Assembly: GCA_017428285.1 (NCBI GenBank)
Contig: JAFRRE010000071.1
Span: 1-13,344, forward strand
Source: Bacteroidales bacterium
GTDB taxonomy: Bacteria; Bacteroidota; Bacteroidia; Bacteroidales; F082
Length of the DNA: 13,344 bases
Direction of reading: 5' to 3'
The notes below the pieces were generated by a model that had not been told where the DNA came from, searched no databases, and saw only the letters and a list, made by a program, of their open reading frames with translations. This document shows positions 1 to 7,598 of the stretch, one piece after another; the stretch's first letter is position 1; every line of letters starts with the position of its first letter. A program made the translations under genes and the position numbers.

Positions 1-547
1 CGTATTTCTTCACGTCGACGGGACGGCTCATGATGTCGGAGCTCATGTCAGCGACGAGCATGATGGGGCAGTCCATGTCGTACTTGATCTCAGTGCCGTA
101 GATGGTGTTGTTGGTTGTGATGTGGAAGTAGTCGGCATCCATCGGGATTTCGTAGCCCTTCGGGATGTAGGTGTAGGTCTTGTCTTCGGAAGAGGCGACG
201 ATGTCGACCTTACCGAACAGCTTGGCTTCCTTGGCGGCCTTCTTGGCCCAGACGCCGGTCTGGAGGTAGGCGGCCTTGGTCTTCATAAGGTTGGCGGGCA
301 CAGTGAAGAACTGTGTGCTGGCACCACCACCGAGGAAGAGAACTTCGTACTCCTCAGGGATGTTGAGGAGGTCGCGCCACAGTTGACGGGTCTCAGCCAT
401 GATGCGCTCCCAACCGGGGGTGCGGTGAGAAATCTCGGCGATACCGATACCGGTGTTGTCGAAATCATAGAGCGCCTTGACGGTGCTTTCGATAGCCTGC
501 TTGGGCAATACGCAGGGACCTGCGTTGAAATTAAAAGCCTGTTTCAT
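1..547 (-). CDS. serC: Phosphoserine aminotransferase, N-terminal half (partial)
   Basis: SerC is a cytosolic PLP enzyme that transaminates 3-phosphohydroxypyruvate with glutamate to 3-phosphoserine (serine synthesis); the family also acts in pyridoxal phosphate synthesis. Reading the minus strand from the ATG at 547-545 gives 182 uninterrupted codons to the window edge. Recognisable family segments are FNAGPCVLP (residues 6-14), the ISHRTPGW segment (39-46), the [11 protein letters not shown] loop (70-80), and [15 protein letters not shown] (165-179), where D167 fits the aspartate that contacts the PLP ring nitrogen. The window ends about a dozen residues before the expected Schiff-base lysine (usual context AGAQKN), so the active site cannot be fully checked. 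Family length is about 360 aa, so roughly half is missing because of the window edge, not a mutation. It has its own promoter and is divergent from the next gene. A serA homologue is a common downstream neighbour but lies outside the window. Confidence 0.96.
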   Translation of the reverse strand, partial: MKQAFNFNAGPCVLPKQAIESTVKALYDFDNTGIGIAEISHRTPGWERIMAETRQLWRDLLNIPEEYEVLFLGGGASTQFFTVPANLMKTKAAYLQTGVWAKKAAKEAKLFGKVDIVASSEDKTYTYIPKGYEIPMDADYFHITTNNTIYGTEIKYDMDCPIMLVADMSSDIMSRPVDVKKY

Positions 548-614
548 TTCAATTTATTGATTTAAAAGTTTGATTTATAATTTGTTGATTGAGTTTTACG
601 CTCGTATTTTGCTG

Positions 615-644
615 CAAAGATAGCAAATAAAACCTTGCGGCAAG
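615..644 (-). promoter_or_regulatory. Bacteroidetes-type promoter for serC
   Basis: On the minus strand TATCTTTG (622-615) matches the Bacteroidetes -7 consensus TAnnTTTG. CTTG (644-641), 18 bp upstream, is an acceptable -33 box. It predicts transcription start near 608 and a leader of about 60 nt before the serC ATG. No clear Shine-Dalgarno is present, only the A-rich leader usual in this phylum. Confidence 0.65.
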
Positions 645-682
645 CCTTTTTTGAAATATTTAGGTTTTTCTATGCAATAACG

Positions 683-712
683 CATGTTTTTCCCCGAAAA
701 ACGCTACCTTTG
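683..712 (+). promoter_or_regulatory. Bacteroidetes-type promoter for the FSMPD lipoprotein
   Basis: TACCTTTG (705-712) matches TAnnTTTG. The -33 position (CATG, 683-686, spacing 18) is a poor match. The start would lie near 719, giving a leader of only about 20-25 nt. It is back to back with the serC promoter, about 60 bp apart. Confidence 0.55.
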
Positions 713-741
713 CTGCATGAAATCATCAAAAACTAAGTATT

Positions 742-1455
742 ATGCAAAAAATCATGAAGGCCATAGCAGCCATAATGCTAACGGTGGCGTTGATTGGTGC
801 CGCAGGATGTGCGAAACCCGATGACCAGAATAATGTTGATGGCACCTACAAAGGCCACGATTACATCGACCTCGGATTGCCGAGCGGCACGATGTGGGCG
901 ACTTGCAACGTGGGCGCTGAAAGCCCCGATCAATACGGCGATTATTTTGCCTGGGGTGAGACCACGCCGAAAGCCACCTATAATTGGAGCACCTATAAAT
1001 ATTGCAAAGGCGACTACAATCAACTTACCAAGTATTGCAGTCAATTTGATTTTGGCTTCAACGGATTCACTGATGATGTGGTCACTCTTCAACCGAATGA
1101 CGATGCCGCCACAGCCAACTGGGGTGAAGGTTGGAGCACTCCGACTTACGACCAATGGGTCGAATTGTTGTCAAAATGCAGCCATACTTGGACTACAAGG
1201 AACGGAGTGAACGGTTGCTTGTTCACCGCGCGTAATGGCAACAGTATCTTCCTGCCTGCAGGGGATAGCTGTAATGACGAAGAATCTCGTATCATTGGCG
1301 ACTCAGGTTCCTATTGGTCGAGCACCCTTCACCAGTACATGCCCGATGGCGTCAAAGGCTTCCAATTCATCATCAGTTTTGAGGATTGCGACCTGTACGA
1401 CACCTTTGGCAGGGCCTACGGTCGGACGGTTCGAGCTGTTTGTCCATCTCGATAG
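742..1455 (+). CDS. FSMPD-domain lipoprotein (Fibrobacter succinogenes major paralogous domain)
   Basis: This is a 237-aa predicted surface or periplasmic lipoprotein. A basic/hydrophobic signal (residues 1-22) ends in GAAGC, making C23 the lipidated cysteine. The rest is one FSMPD-type domain: YIDLGLPSGTMWATCNVGA near the start, DYFAWGET, WSTPTYDQWVELL, GNSIFLPAGD, GSYWSST, and a C-terminal RAYGRTVRAVCPS that replaces the usual R..G.SVRPV ending. These segments are highly recognisable in large paralogous families of Prevotella, other Bacteroidales and Fibrobacter; the molecular function is not established. The start at 742 is preferred; the next ATG (754) would also leave a workable signal. 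It has its own promoter and no clear terminator, and is followed by 134 bp leading to rpmE2. Confidence 0.88.
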   Translation: MQKIMKAIAAIMLTVALIGAAGCAKPDDQNNVDGTYKGHDYIDLGLPSGTMWATCNVGAESPDQYGDYFAWGETTPKATYNWSTYKYCKGDYNQLTKYCSQFDFGFNGFTDDVVTLQPNDDAATANWGEGWSTPTYDQWVELLSKCSHTWTTRNGVNGCLFTARNGNSIFLPAGDSCNDEESRIIGDSGSYWSSTLHQYMPDGVKGFQFIISFEDCDLYDTFGRAYGRTVRAVCPSR

Positions 1456-1529
1456 AAAAGTAATATTGATGTATAAAGTATTGATAAATAGCGGTTTATT
1501 ATATAGAGTAAAATTTTTTCTCCAAAACG

Positions 1530-1560
1530 ATTGCCAGTCCAATAAATTGTTGTACTTTTG
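1530..1560 (+). promoter_or_regulatory. Promoter for rpmE2
   Basis: TACTTTTG (1553-1560) fits TAnnTTTG exactly, and ATTG (1530-1533) lies 19 bp upstream as the -33 box. Transcription would begin near 1567, leaving a leader of about 23 nt. The rest of the 1456-1589 gap is AT-rich with no gene; a 5-bp inverted repeat there is too weak to call a terminator. Confidence 0.7.
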
Positions 1561-1589
1561 CACACTCAAAATCAAAAGGAAAGTAAGCG

Positions 1590-1859
1590 ATGAAAAAAGA
1601 CATTCACCCCAAGAACTATCGTCTGGTTGTTTTCAAAGATATGTCAAACGACGTGACCTTCCTGTCGCGCTCGACCATCAACACCAAGGAGATCATCAAG
1701 TGGGAAGACGGCAACGAATATCCTCTGGTGAAATTGGAAATCTCCAGTGCGTCACATCCCTTCTACACCGGTAAGATGAAGCTGGTCGACAGCGCCGGTC
1801 GTGTGGATAAGTTCAACAACAAGTACAAGAAGTTCTTCGAGAAGAAGGAAACCAAGTAA
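1590..1859 (+). CDS. rpmE2: 50S ribosomal protein L31, type B
   Basis: An 89-aa L31 that bridges the ribosomal subunits. The opening [21 protein letters not shown] is diagnostic of type B L31, followed by [12 protein letters not shown], the [11 protein letters not shown] segment and a lysine-rich tail with [14 protein letters not shown]. There is no cysteine anywhere, so the zinc-binding cysteines of type A L31 are absent, as expected for the zinc-independent type B form. A purine-rich AAGGAAAG lies about 7 nt before the ATG and is the clearest Shine-Dalgarno-like site in the window. The gene has its own promoter and terminator and appears monocistronic. In bacteria with both forms, type B is induced by zinc starvation; many Bacteroidetes seem to carry only this form, and no Zur-like site was recognised. 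Confidence 0.97.
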   Translation: MKKDIHPKNYRLVVFKDMSNDVTFLSRSTINTKEIIKWEDGNEYPLVKLEISSASHPFYTGKMKLVDSAGRVDKFNNKYKKFFEKKETK

Positions 1860-1882
1860 GTTGGACAAAACCGAAAAAAGGG

Positions 1883-1913
1883 AAGCTCTTGCAGTCGCGA
1901 GGGCTTTTTTTTT
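1883..1913 (+). terminator. Intrinsic terminator after rpmE2
   Basis: A 9-10 bp stem (1883/1884-1892 with 1897-1905/1906, two G-U pairs) closes an AGTC tetraloop and is followed directly by a run of nine T (1905-1913). It begins about 24 nt after the rpmE2 stop. The last three T form part of the lon -33 box. Confidence 0.9.
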
Positions 1914-1942
1914 GCCTTGGCATTATTATTGTCGTATCTTTG
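1911..1942 (+). promoter_or_regulatory. Promoter for lon
   Basis: TTTG (1911-1914), a 20-bp spacer and TATCTTTG (1935-1942) form a full match to the Bacteroidetes housekeeping consensus, the best in this window. The start would be near 1949, with a leader of about 64 nt. No CIRCE element or other heat-shock operator was recognised. Confidence 0.8.
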
Positions 1943-2012
1943 CGCCACATATATAATAAGGTGTGAAACGGCGGCAGACTGACATTTTGTCGCCTAATGC
2001 AAAAACTGTTTT

Positions 2013-4505
2013 ATGAGTTATAAAGTTGAACCCGAATTGTTTTCAGATATGATGGACTCTGATGCTGAGTTCATTCCCGTGTTGACGATTGAAGGCCAAC
2101 TCGGTCAAGATGAGGAAGTTCCGGAGGAGTTGCCCATTTTGCCTTTGCGCAACTCGGTGCTCTATCCTGGCGTGGTGATTCCCATCACAGTGGGTCGCGA
2201 CAAGTCCATTCAGTTGGTGAAGGAATACTACCGCAAGCGCAAGTCCATCGGTGTCATTGCTCAGAAAGAGTCGAATGTGGAGGAACCGTTACTTGATGAC
2301 TTGTATAAGGTGGGTACCTCGGCCCAAATCCTCAAGACCTTCGAGATGCCCGACGGCAACGTCACCGTCATCATCCAAGGCAAACGTCGTTTTGAGGTGG
2401 TTGAGGCAACGCAGACCGAGCCTTATCTCAAAGCTACAGTGATGCCCTATGCAGCATCGGTAGACGTTCCCAATACCAAGAAATTCAATGCTTTGATTCA
2501 GTCGGTCAGGGAGTTGGCCATTCAGGTCATAGCCCGTTCGCGTAACCTGTCGCAGGAGGCTGGCTTTGCCATCAAAAACATAGATGACCCTGTGTTCCTC
2601 CTGAACTTCGTGGCCAGCAATGTGGAGACCGATATGCCCGTTAGACAAGGGCTCTTGGAGTCGCGCAACCTCAACCAGATGGCAACTGACCTCCTGGCTG
2701 TGCTGACCGATGAGCAGCAAATGATGGAGCTGAAGCAACAGATACAGAGCAAGGTGCGCGTCGATATGGACAAGCAGCAGCGCGAGTATTATCTTAACCA
2801 ACAACTGCGTACCATTCAAGAGGAATTGGGCGGTACTCCCAACGAGCAGGATGTCAAGGAGTTGACGGAGAAGGCGGCGAAGAAGAAATGGTCGAAGGAA
2901 GTGGCAGAGGTCTTCGATAGGGAATTGAAGAAGTTGGAGCGCACGCATCCGCAGGCGGCGGAATACGGCATCCAGCTGAACTATTTGCAATACCTCGTTG
3001 ACCTGCCTTGGGAGGAATACACCAAGGACAACTTTGACCTGAAACGCGCCCAGCGCATTCTTGATGCCGACCACTATGGCTTGGACAAGGTGAAAGACCG
3101 TATCGTGGAGCATCTTGCTGTGCTGAAGTTGCGCAACGACATGAAATCACCCATTTTGTGTCTTGTCGGACCTCCTGGTGTGGGTAAGACCTCATTGGGC
3201 AAATCCATCGCCCGCGCTTTGAACCGCAAATATGTCAGAATGTCATTGGGCGGCGTGCGTGATGAGTCAGAGTTGCGCGGCCATAGAAAGACATACATTG
3301 GCGCAATGCCAGGCCGAATCATCCAAAACCTGCGCAAGGTGAAGTCGGGCAACCCCGTCTTTGTCCTTGATGAAATTGACAAGGTGAGCGGCAACAACAT
3401 TAATGGCGACCCTCAAGCTGCCTTACTCGAAATCCTTGACCCTGAGCAGAATAATACCTTCTACGACAACTTCATCGAGTTGGACTACGACCTCTCGAAA
3501 ATACTCTTCATCGCCACGGCCAACAACCTGTCGACTATCCATCCCGCCTTGCGCGACCGTATGGAAATCATAGACTTGAGCGGCTATCTGCGCGAGGAGA
3601 AATACGAAATCGCCAAGCGTCACCTCATTCCCAAGCAGATGAAGGAACACGGCTTGGACACGAAGCAAATCACCTTCCCGAAGGACGTGGTGATGCACAT
3701 CATCGACGACTACACTCGGGAGGCGGGCGTGCGTAACTTGGAGCGTCGCATCGGCGACATGATGCGTTTCCGCGCCAAGCAGGTTGTCACCGAGGAGCAG
3801 TTCGACAAGAAAATCACGATAGACGACATACGGAAAGTGCTCGGCGTTCCGATGCATCACGATGAGGATGAGGTGAAGCACACCATGCCGGGTGTGGCCA
3901 CGGGTTTGGCTTGGACGCAAGTGGGCGGCGAGATTCTGTCCATTGAGGTCAGTTTGAGCCGTGGCGGCGGACATCTCTCACTGACGGGCAACCTCGGTGA
4001 GGTGATGAAGGAATCCGCAACCATCGCCTACGAGTTCATCAAGGCACATGCCTCACAGCTCAACATCAATCCCGATGTGTTTGAGGCATGGAATGTACAC
4101 GTCCACATTCCAGAAGGCGCTACGCCAAAGGATGGCCCCTCGGCGGGTATCACTATGCTCACCGCTTTGACTTCTGCCTTCACCCAACGCAAGGTGAAAG
4201 GTCAGCTGGCCATGACAGGTGAAATCACGTTGCGCGGTAGGGTTTTGCCTGTGGGCGGCGTGAAGGAGAAGATTCTTGCAGCCAAGCGTAACGGTGTGAC
4301 AGACCTTATCCTTTCCATCGACAATGAGCACGATATCAAGGACATCAAGGAGGATTATATTGACGGCTTGAACTTCCACTATGTGGAGAACATGATGGAG
4401 GTGCTTGACCTTGCCTTGGAGAAGGAACAGGACAAGAATGACTTGGATTACAACAAGTATCTGAACAACTTGCATCCTGAGGTAATCGGATTTAAGGTGA
4501 AGTGA
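2013..4505 (+). CDS. lon: Lon protease (ATP-dependent, S16)
   Basis: Lon unfolds and degrades damaged and regulatory proteins in the cytosol as a homo-hexamer. The 830-aa product is complete (E. coli Lon has 784). Domains in order: LON N-terminal substrate domain (about 38-230, starting [14 protein letters not shown]); helical linker with [22 protein letters not shown]+ module with Walker [10 protein letters not shown] (386-394, K392) and Walker B FVLDEIDK (D453, E454); and S16 peptidase (about 626-815) with [17 protein letters not shown] (catalytic S710) and GGVKEK (catalytic K753). The S-to-K distance of 43 residues equals that of E. coli S679/K722. The start at 2013 lies about 64 nt after the predicted transcription start. 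The extra N-terminal acidic segment (about 35 residues) is where length differs from E. coli. The gene is followed, essentially without a gap, by the substrate-binding lipoprotein, so the two are probably cotranscribed. Confidence 0.98.
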   Translation: MSYKVEPELFSDMMDSDAEFIPVLTIEGQLGQDEEVPEELPILPLRNSVLYPGVVIPITVGRDKSIQLVKEYYRKRKSIGVIAQKESNVEEPLLDDLYKVGTSAQILKTFEMPDGNVTVIIQGKRRFEVVEATQTEPYLKATVMPYAASVDVPNTKKFNALIQSVRELAIQVIARSRNLSQEAGFAIKNIDDPVFLLNFVASNVETDMPVRQGLLESRNLNQMATDLLAVLTDEQQMMELKQQIQSKVRVDMDKQQREYYLNQQLRTIQEELGGTPNEQDVKELTEKAAKKKWSKEVAEVFDRELKKLERTHPQAAEYGIQLNYLQYLVDLPWEEYTKDNFDLKRAQRILDADHYGLDKVKDRIVEHLAVLKLRNDMKSPILCLVGPPGVGKTSLGKSIARALNRKYVRMSLGGVRDESELRGHRKTYIGAMPGRIIQNLRKVKSGNPVFVLDEIDKVSGNNINGDPQAALLEILDPEQNNTFYDNFIELDYDLSKILFIATANNLSTIHPALRDRMEIIDLSGYLREEKYEIAKRHLIPKQMKEHGLDTKQITFPKDVVMHIIDDYTREAGVRNLERRIGDMMRFRAKQVVTEEQFDKKITIDDIRKVLGVPMHHDEDEVKHTMPGVATGLAWTQVGGEILSIEVSLSRGGGHLSLTGNLGEVMKESATIAYEFIKAHASQLNINPDVFEAWNVHVHIPEGATPKDGPSAGITMLTALTSAFTQRKVKGQLAMTGEITLRGRVLPVGGVKEKILAAKRNGVTDLILSIDNEHDIKDIKEDYIDGLNFHYVENMMEVLDLALEKEQDKNDLDYNKYLNNLHPEVIGFKVK

Positions 4506-4507
4506 AA

Positions 4508-6214
4508 ATGAGAAGAAGGTTGTTGGGATTAGTTTTGTTGCTTGTGCTGGCTGCAGGATGCGGCCGGCGACAAGGTGATGACGAAAACCTCGCCATCTTT
4601 AAGTACAATGAATCCGCCGGCATCCTTACCCTCGACCCGATCTATGCCAAAGACTTGCCGCACATCTGGGCTTGCAACCAAGTGTTCAATAGCCTCGTCG
4701 CATTCGATGACAAGATGAATCTGGTTCCGATGGTGGCCAAGTCGTGGGACATTAGTGAGGATGGTTTGCGTTACACATTCCATCTGCGGGATGATGTGCT
4801 GTTTCATGACGACACTTGCTTTTATCAGTCGGCCCTTCGACGGGCTCAGGGACCTTCACAACACGAAGAAGCTAAGGTCGTTGAGCCTGTCGAAATCGAG
4901 ATTCGACGTAGTCAAACGCCGACCCTTAAGTCTCGTTTGGTAACCGCTCAAGACTTTGTCTATTCCTTCAACCGCGTGGTCGACAAGAGCCTGAACTCCC
5001 CAGGCTTGTGGATTTTCTCATCGGTCAAGCATGATGATGACCATTATGCCTTCACAGCCTTGGACGACACCACTTTCCAAATCGAGCTGTCTAAGCCGTT
5101 CCCACCATTTTTGGGCATTTTGTCCATGACTTACGCTTCAGTGGTGCCTCACGAAGCTGTCGAGTATTATGGCGATGACTTCCGCAGCCATCCTGTCGGG
5201 ACGGGGCCGTTCAAGTTCCAGTATTGGAAAGAGGGCGTGAAACTTGTTTTCCGCAAGAATCCCAACTATTTCGAGTGTGACGCAGCAGGGGAGAGACTGC
5301 CTTACATCGATGCTGTCTCCGTCAGCTTCCTCATCGACAAGCAGGTGGCCTTTTTGGAGTTTATCAAAGGCAAGTTCGACTTCATGTCGGGCATTGATGC
5401 ACGCTATAAGGATGAATTGCTAACCTACGATGGCAACTTGCGCAAGAAGTATGAAGACAAGATAGAGCTGATCACTGAGCCTTATCTGAACACGGAGTAT
5501 TTCTCGTTCTTCATCGACCCCAATGACCCGCTTGGTTCCGACCGTGCCCGTGCCTTGCGTCAGGCGGTCAGCCTTTGTATTGACCGCGAGAAGATGCTGC
5601 GTTATCTGCGAAATGGTATCGGAGAGCCTGGAACTGGCGGAATGATTCCTGTGGGTCTGCCTGGACACAGCAGTACAATCGGCTATAGTTACGATTTGAA
5701 GCAGGCTCAGCGCTTGGTGGCTGACAACCATTTGCAAGGCTATCTTTTGCAACTCACTACCGTGGCCGACTATGCCGACATCGGAAAGTTTGTGCAGAGT
5801 CAGGTGGAACAAATCGGTTTGCAGTGCAAGATGGAAGTGATGCCACCAGCTACGATGCGCAGTATGAGGTCCACTGGCAGCCTGCAATTCTTCCGTTCCT
5901 CATGGGTGGCCGACTATCCTGATGCGGAGAACTATCTTTCCTTGTTTACGACCGGTAATTTTGCTCCATCGGGACCCAATTACACCCATTATTCCAATCC
6001 CAAGTACGACAAATTGTATGACAAAGCCTTGCTTTGCAACGACTTGGAACAGCGAGCCCAATATTACACCGAGATGGACAGCCTGATGATGAGGGATGCC
6101 CCAGTTGTGGTGCTTTTCTACGATGAGGTGTTGCGTTTTGTGAACAAGCGCGTGAAAGACATGGGCAGTAATCCGACGAATTTGTTGGATTTGCGACGAG
6201 TGAAGGTGGAATGA
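4508..6214 (+). CDS. ABC-type oligopeptide-binding lipoprotein (SBP family 5) with in-frame repeat insertion
   Basis: A 568-aa extracytoplasmic solute-binding protein of the DppA/OppA/NikA family. MRRRLLG plus a hydrophobic stretch ends in LAAGC (C18), a lipobox. Family segments include LDPIYAKDLPHIWACNQVFNSLV, LVPMVAKSWDISEDGLRYTFHLRDDVLFHDD, AQDFVYSFNRVVD, HPVGTGPFKF, LRQAVSLCIDRE, and SWVADYPDAENYLSLF near the C-terminus. The long frame can begin at GTG 4502, overlapping lon, but ATG 4508 leaves a cleaner signal and lies 2 nt after the lon stop, so translational coupling is likely. Between FHDD and the AQDFVYSF motif, where relatives have a short loop, residues about 108-142 are foreign-looking and coded by a palindromic repeat. 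Permease and ATPase genes are absent here. Peptide binding is inferred from family membership; the ligand is unknown. Confidence 0.9.
   Translation: MRRRLLGLVLLLVLAAGCGRRQGDDENLAIFKYNESAGILTLDPIYAKDLPHIWACNQVFNSLVAFDDKMNLVPMVAKSWDISEDGLRYTFHLRDDVLFHDDTCFYQSALRRAQGPSQHEEAKVVEPVEIEIRRSQTPTLKSRLVTAQDFVYSFNRVVDKSLNSPGLWIFSSVKHDDDHYAFTALDDTTFQIELSKPFPPFLGILSMTYASVVPHEAVEYYGDDFRSHPVGTGPFKFQYWKEGVKLVFRKNPNYFECDAAGERLPYIDAVSVSFLIDKQVAFLEFIKGKFDFMSGIDARYKDELLTYDGNLRKKYEDKIELITEPYLNTEYFSFFIDPNDPLGSDRARALRQAVSLCIDREKMLRYLRNGIGEPGTGGMIPVGLPGHSSTIGYSYDLKQAQRLVADNHLQGYLLQLTTVADYADIGKFVQSQVEQIGLQCKMEVMPPATMRSMRSTGSLQFFRSSWVADYPDAENYLSLFTTGNFAPSGPNYTHYSNPKYDKLYDKALLCNDLEQRAQYYTEMDSLMMRDAPVVVLFYDEVLRFVNKRVKDMGSNPTNLLDLRRVKVE
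4829..4899. repeat. Palindromic repeat element inside the substrate-binding protein gene
   Basis: Arms 4836-4856 and 4874-4894 form a 21-position stem (one mismatch, two G-U pairs) around a 17-nt loop; weaker similarity continues outward to 4829 and 4899. The left arm has the core CCTTCGACGGGCTCAGG and the right arm GAGCCTGTCGAA. An extra 6-bp inverted repeat, GTCGAA (4889-4894) and TTCGAC (4902-4907), follows. The element is translated in frame as SALRRAQGPS...VVEPVE. A half copy recurs at 10357-10396. From memory, repeats of the CCTTCGACAAGCTCAGG type occur in many bacterial genomes; this was not checked. Confidence 0.85.
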
Positions 6215-6221
6215 AAACAAT

Positions 6222-6248
6222 AAATCCGCCCCGATTGAGGCGGATTTT
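6222..6248. terminator. Bidirectional terminator between convergent genes
   Basis: AAATCCGCC (6222-6230) pairs perfectly with GGCGGATTT (6239-6247) around an 8-nt loop, with T4 on the plus side and an A-rich run on the left giving a T-rich tail on the minus strand. It begins 8 nt after the substrate-binding protein stop and ends about 20 nt from the stop of the converging lipoprotein gene, so it can serve both. Confidence 0.85.
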
Positions 6249-6268
6249 GTCTTTAAGTATAGGAATAA

Positions 6269-7084
6269 TTACTTTTTCTTGAAGGTCAGTTCGTATCGGT
6301 CGTTTTCAAAGCCTTCTTCATCGTGGATGGCTTGGATTTGGAACACGCCTATGGCATTGTTGCCTCTACCCACCAGAATGATGTCGCCAGTGCTAATGTT
6401 GCCAAGGGAACTGTACTTGTTGCCGGCCAGATAAGAGTCTTGCAGGTATTTTATCGTAGCAGCAGGGAAGTTGAAGTCGTTGTATCTTACAAACTTGATT
6501 CCTGTGCGGCTCCTCCATTCGTGCGAAAGCACATCGGGAGAGGCGTCCTCAGGGCGATAGTCATAGATGTCGATCTTGGTAGAATCTGCGGTCTGTGTGA
6601 TGATGGGACTAACCCATTCAAGGGAAAGGCCATTGGGCTTTGTGGACTGTTCTCCAGAGTAAAGGATGATGTTCTCGTAGGGGACGAGAAGGACGTTGCC
6701 TTTTACGCGGTAGTGTATTACCTGCGTCAATTGGTCGCCGCCTGAGGTGTGGACAGTGAAGCTCAACTTGACGTCCATATTCTCGCTGGTGGTATAATAC
6801 TTTGTGTAGTGGGCGTAATCGTATTCAACATCCTTTGTGCCTGCGAAGAGAGTATCGAAAACCTGTTCGACGCCGTTTTCCGAGTCAAAGCTGGAACACT
6901 CCAATCGGGTAATCTGGTCATCGGCTGAGAAGGCATGGATGTGGAAAAGGATATACATGCTATGCGAAACCTCGTTGCCATAATCATCGGCGCGGGTGAT
7001 AAAAAGGTTGACGGGAGAAGTCTTTTCCTTGCAAGCACTGAAAAGCAAAAGCAATCCGGTGATGAGAATGAGAGTTTTTTTCAT
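6269..7084 (-). CDS. Hypothetical lipoprotein, third gene of the envelope cluster
   Basis: A 271-aa protein of unrecognised family. MKKTLILITGLLLLFSAC gives a signal peptide and lipobox with C18 as the lipidation site, so it should be anchored in the envelope. After KEKTSPVN the sequence looks beta-rich: a first half with LFITRADDYGNEVSHSMYIL and LSFTVHTSGGDQLTQVIHYRV resembles an Ig-like or cadherin-like sandwich in its alternation. The second half ends in GDIILVGRGNNAIGVFQIQAI and YELTFKKK. No catalytic motif was seen. ATG 7084 is preferred over the in-frame TTG at 7099, which lies inside a hairpin. It follows the 7142-7585 lipoprotein by 57 nt, a gap almost filled by a terminator-like structure, and no good promoter is visible in that gap. 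Confidence 0.8.
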   Translation of the reverse strand: MKKTLILITGLLLLFSACKEKTSPVNLFITRADDYGNEVSHSMYILFHIHAFSADDQITRLECSSFDSENGVEQVFDTLFAGTKDVEYDYAHYTKYYTTSENMDVKLSFTVHTSGGDQLTQVIHYRVKGNVLLVPYENIILYSGEQSTKPNGLSLEWVSPIITQTADSTKIDIYDYRPEDASPDVLSHEWRSRTGIKFVRYNDFNFPAATIKYLQDSYLAGNKYSSLGNISTGDIILVGRGNNAIGVFQIQAIHDEEGFENDRYELTFKKK

Positions 7085-7089
7085 GGTAT

Positions 7090-7128
7090 AAAAAAGCAAG
7101 GATAATGCCTTCCGACACTATCCTTGCT
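7090..7128 (-). terminator. Terminator-like hairpin abutting a start codon (possible attenuator)
   Basis: On the minus strand AGCAAGGATA (7128-7119) pairs perfectly with TATCCTTGCT (7104-7095) around a 14-nt loop and runs directly into T6 (7095-7090). This has all parts of an intrinsic terminator for the upstream small lipoprotein gene. The ATG of the next gene (7084) follows the T tract by only 5 nt, so readthrough would be needed to express it. Confidence 0.75.
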
Positions 7129-7141
7129 CAAAGGTTTTAGT

Positions 7142-7585
7142 TTATTTGTTTTTGTACTTATAGGCTTTGATGACCATGGTTTTGGTCGACAATTTGCCAA
7201 GGAATAAATTGGTGACTTCGTCTTTGTAGGAAACAGGGACGAAATAGTCAGCTTCGGGATAGTCTTGGATGACTTTGCCTGCGGCAAGGGCGATGTCGCC
7301 GTGGAGCTTTATGTCAAGGTTGCCCATCAGGCTTGTAGTAGTGTTGTTGTGACGGTCGAAAACTTCACCATTGACCATGTCGATTTGTTTGATGCAGCCA
7401 AAGTAGGATCTTGTGCTGACACTGATGGTGCTTTCGCCCAAATACTCGATGTCCTCGAGGCTGATGTTCAGTCTTACTTCCGGAGTCATGGAGCCTGCTG
7501 GGGCTTTTTCCAAAGTCCTCATGCTGCTGCAGCTCACGAAAGCCATCATGAACATGGGTAATAGGAACAATAATACTTTCTTCAT
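7142..7585 (-). CDS. Small hypothetical lipoprotein, second gene of the envelope cluster
   Basis: A 147-aa protein. MKKVLLFLLPMFMMAFVSC is a signal peptide with lipobox (C19), followed by SSMRTLEKAPAGSMTPEVRLN. The mature part is about 125 aa of mixed alpha/beta appearance, with DIEYLGESTISVSTRSYFG and a C-terminal YFVPVSYKDEVTNLFLGK segment. I do not recognise the family; small Bacteroidetes lipoproteins of this plan are usually annotated as hypothetical. It begins 13 nt after the stop of the beta-barrel gene, so cotranscription is very likely. It is followed by a terminator-like hairpin. Confidence 0.82.
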   Translation of the reverse strand: MKKVLLFLLPMFMMAFVSCSSMRTLEKAPAGSMTPEVRLNISLEDIEYLGESTISVSTRSYFGCIKQIDMVNGEVFDRHNNTTTSLMGNLDIKLHGDIALAAGKVIQDYPEADYFVPVSYKDEVTNLFLGKLSTKTMVIKAYKYKNK

Positions 7586-7598
7586 GACAGGTCAGTTT

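Noticed and set aside
122..565. 147-codon plus-strand open frame
   Set aside because: It lies antisense to serC, whose minus-strand reading is unmistakable; the composition is that of a shadow frame.
1485..1520. Possible terminator after the FSMPD gene
   Set aside because: Only a 5-bp AT pairing (ATAAA/TTTAT) is present, and the T run is about 16 nt away; too weak to call.
1235..1774. 179-codon plus-strand frame spanning the end of the FSMPD gene and rpmE2
   Set aside because: It crosses two well-supported genes and the rpmE2 promoter in another frame, and has no recognisable domain.
2289..3113. 274-codon minus-strand open frame within lon
   Set aside because: It is antisense to the conserved LON and linker domains; its Leu/Val/His-rich product is typical of a reverse-frame shadow.
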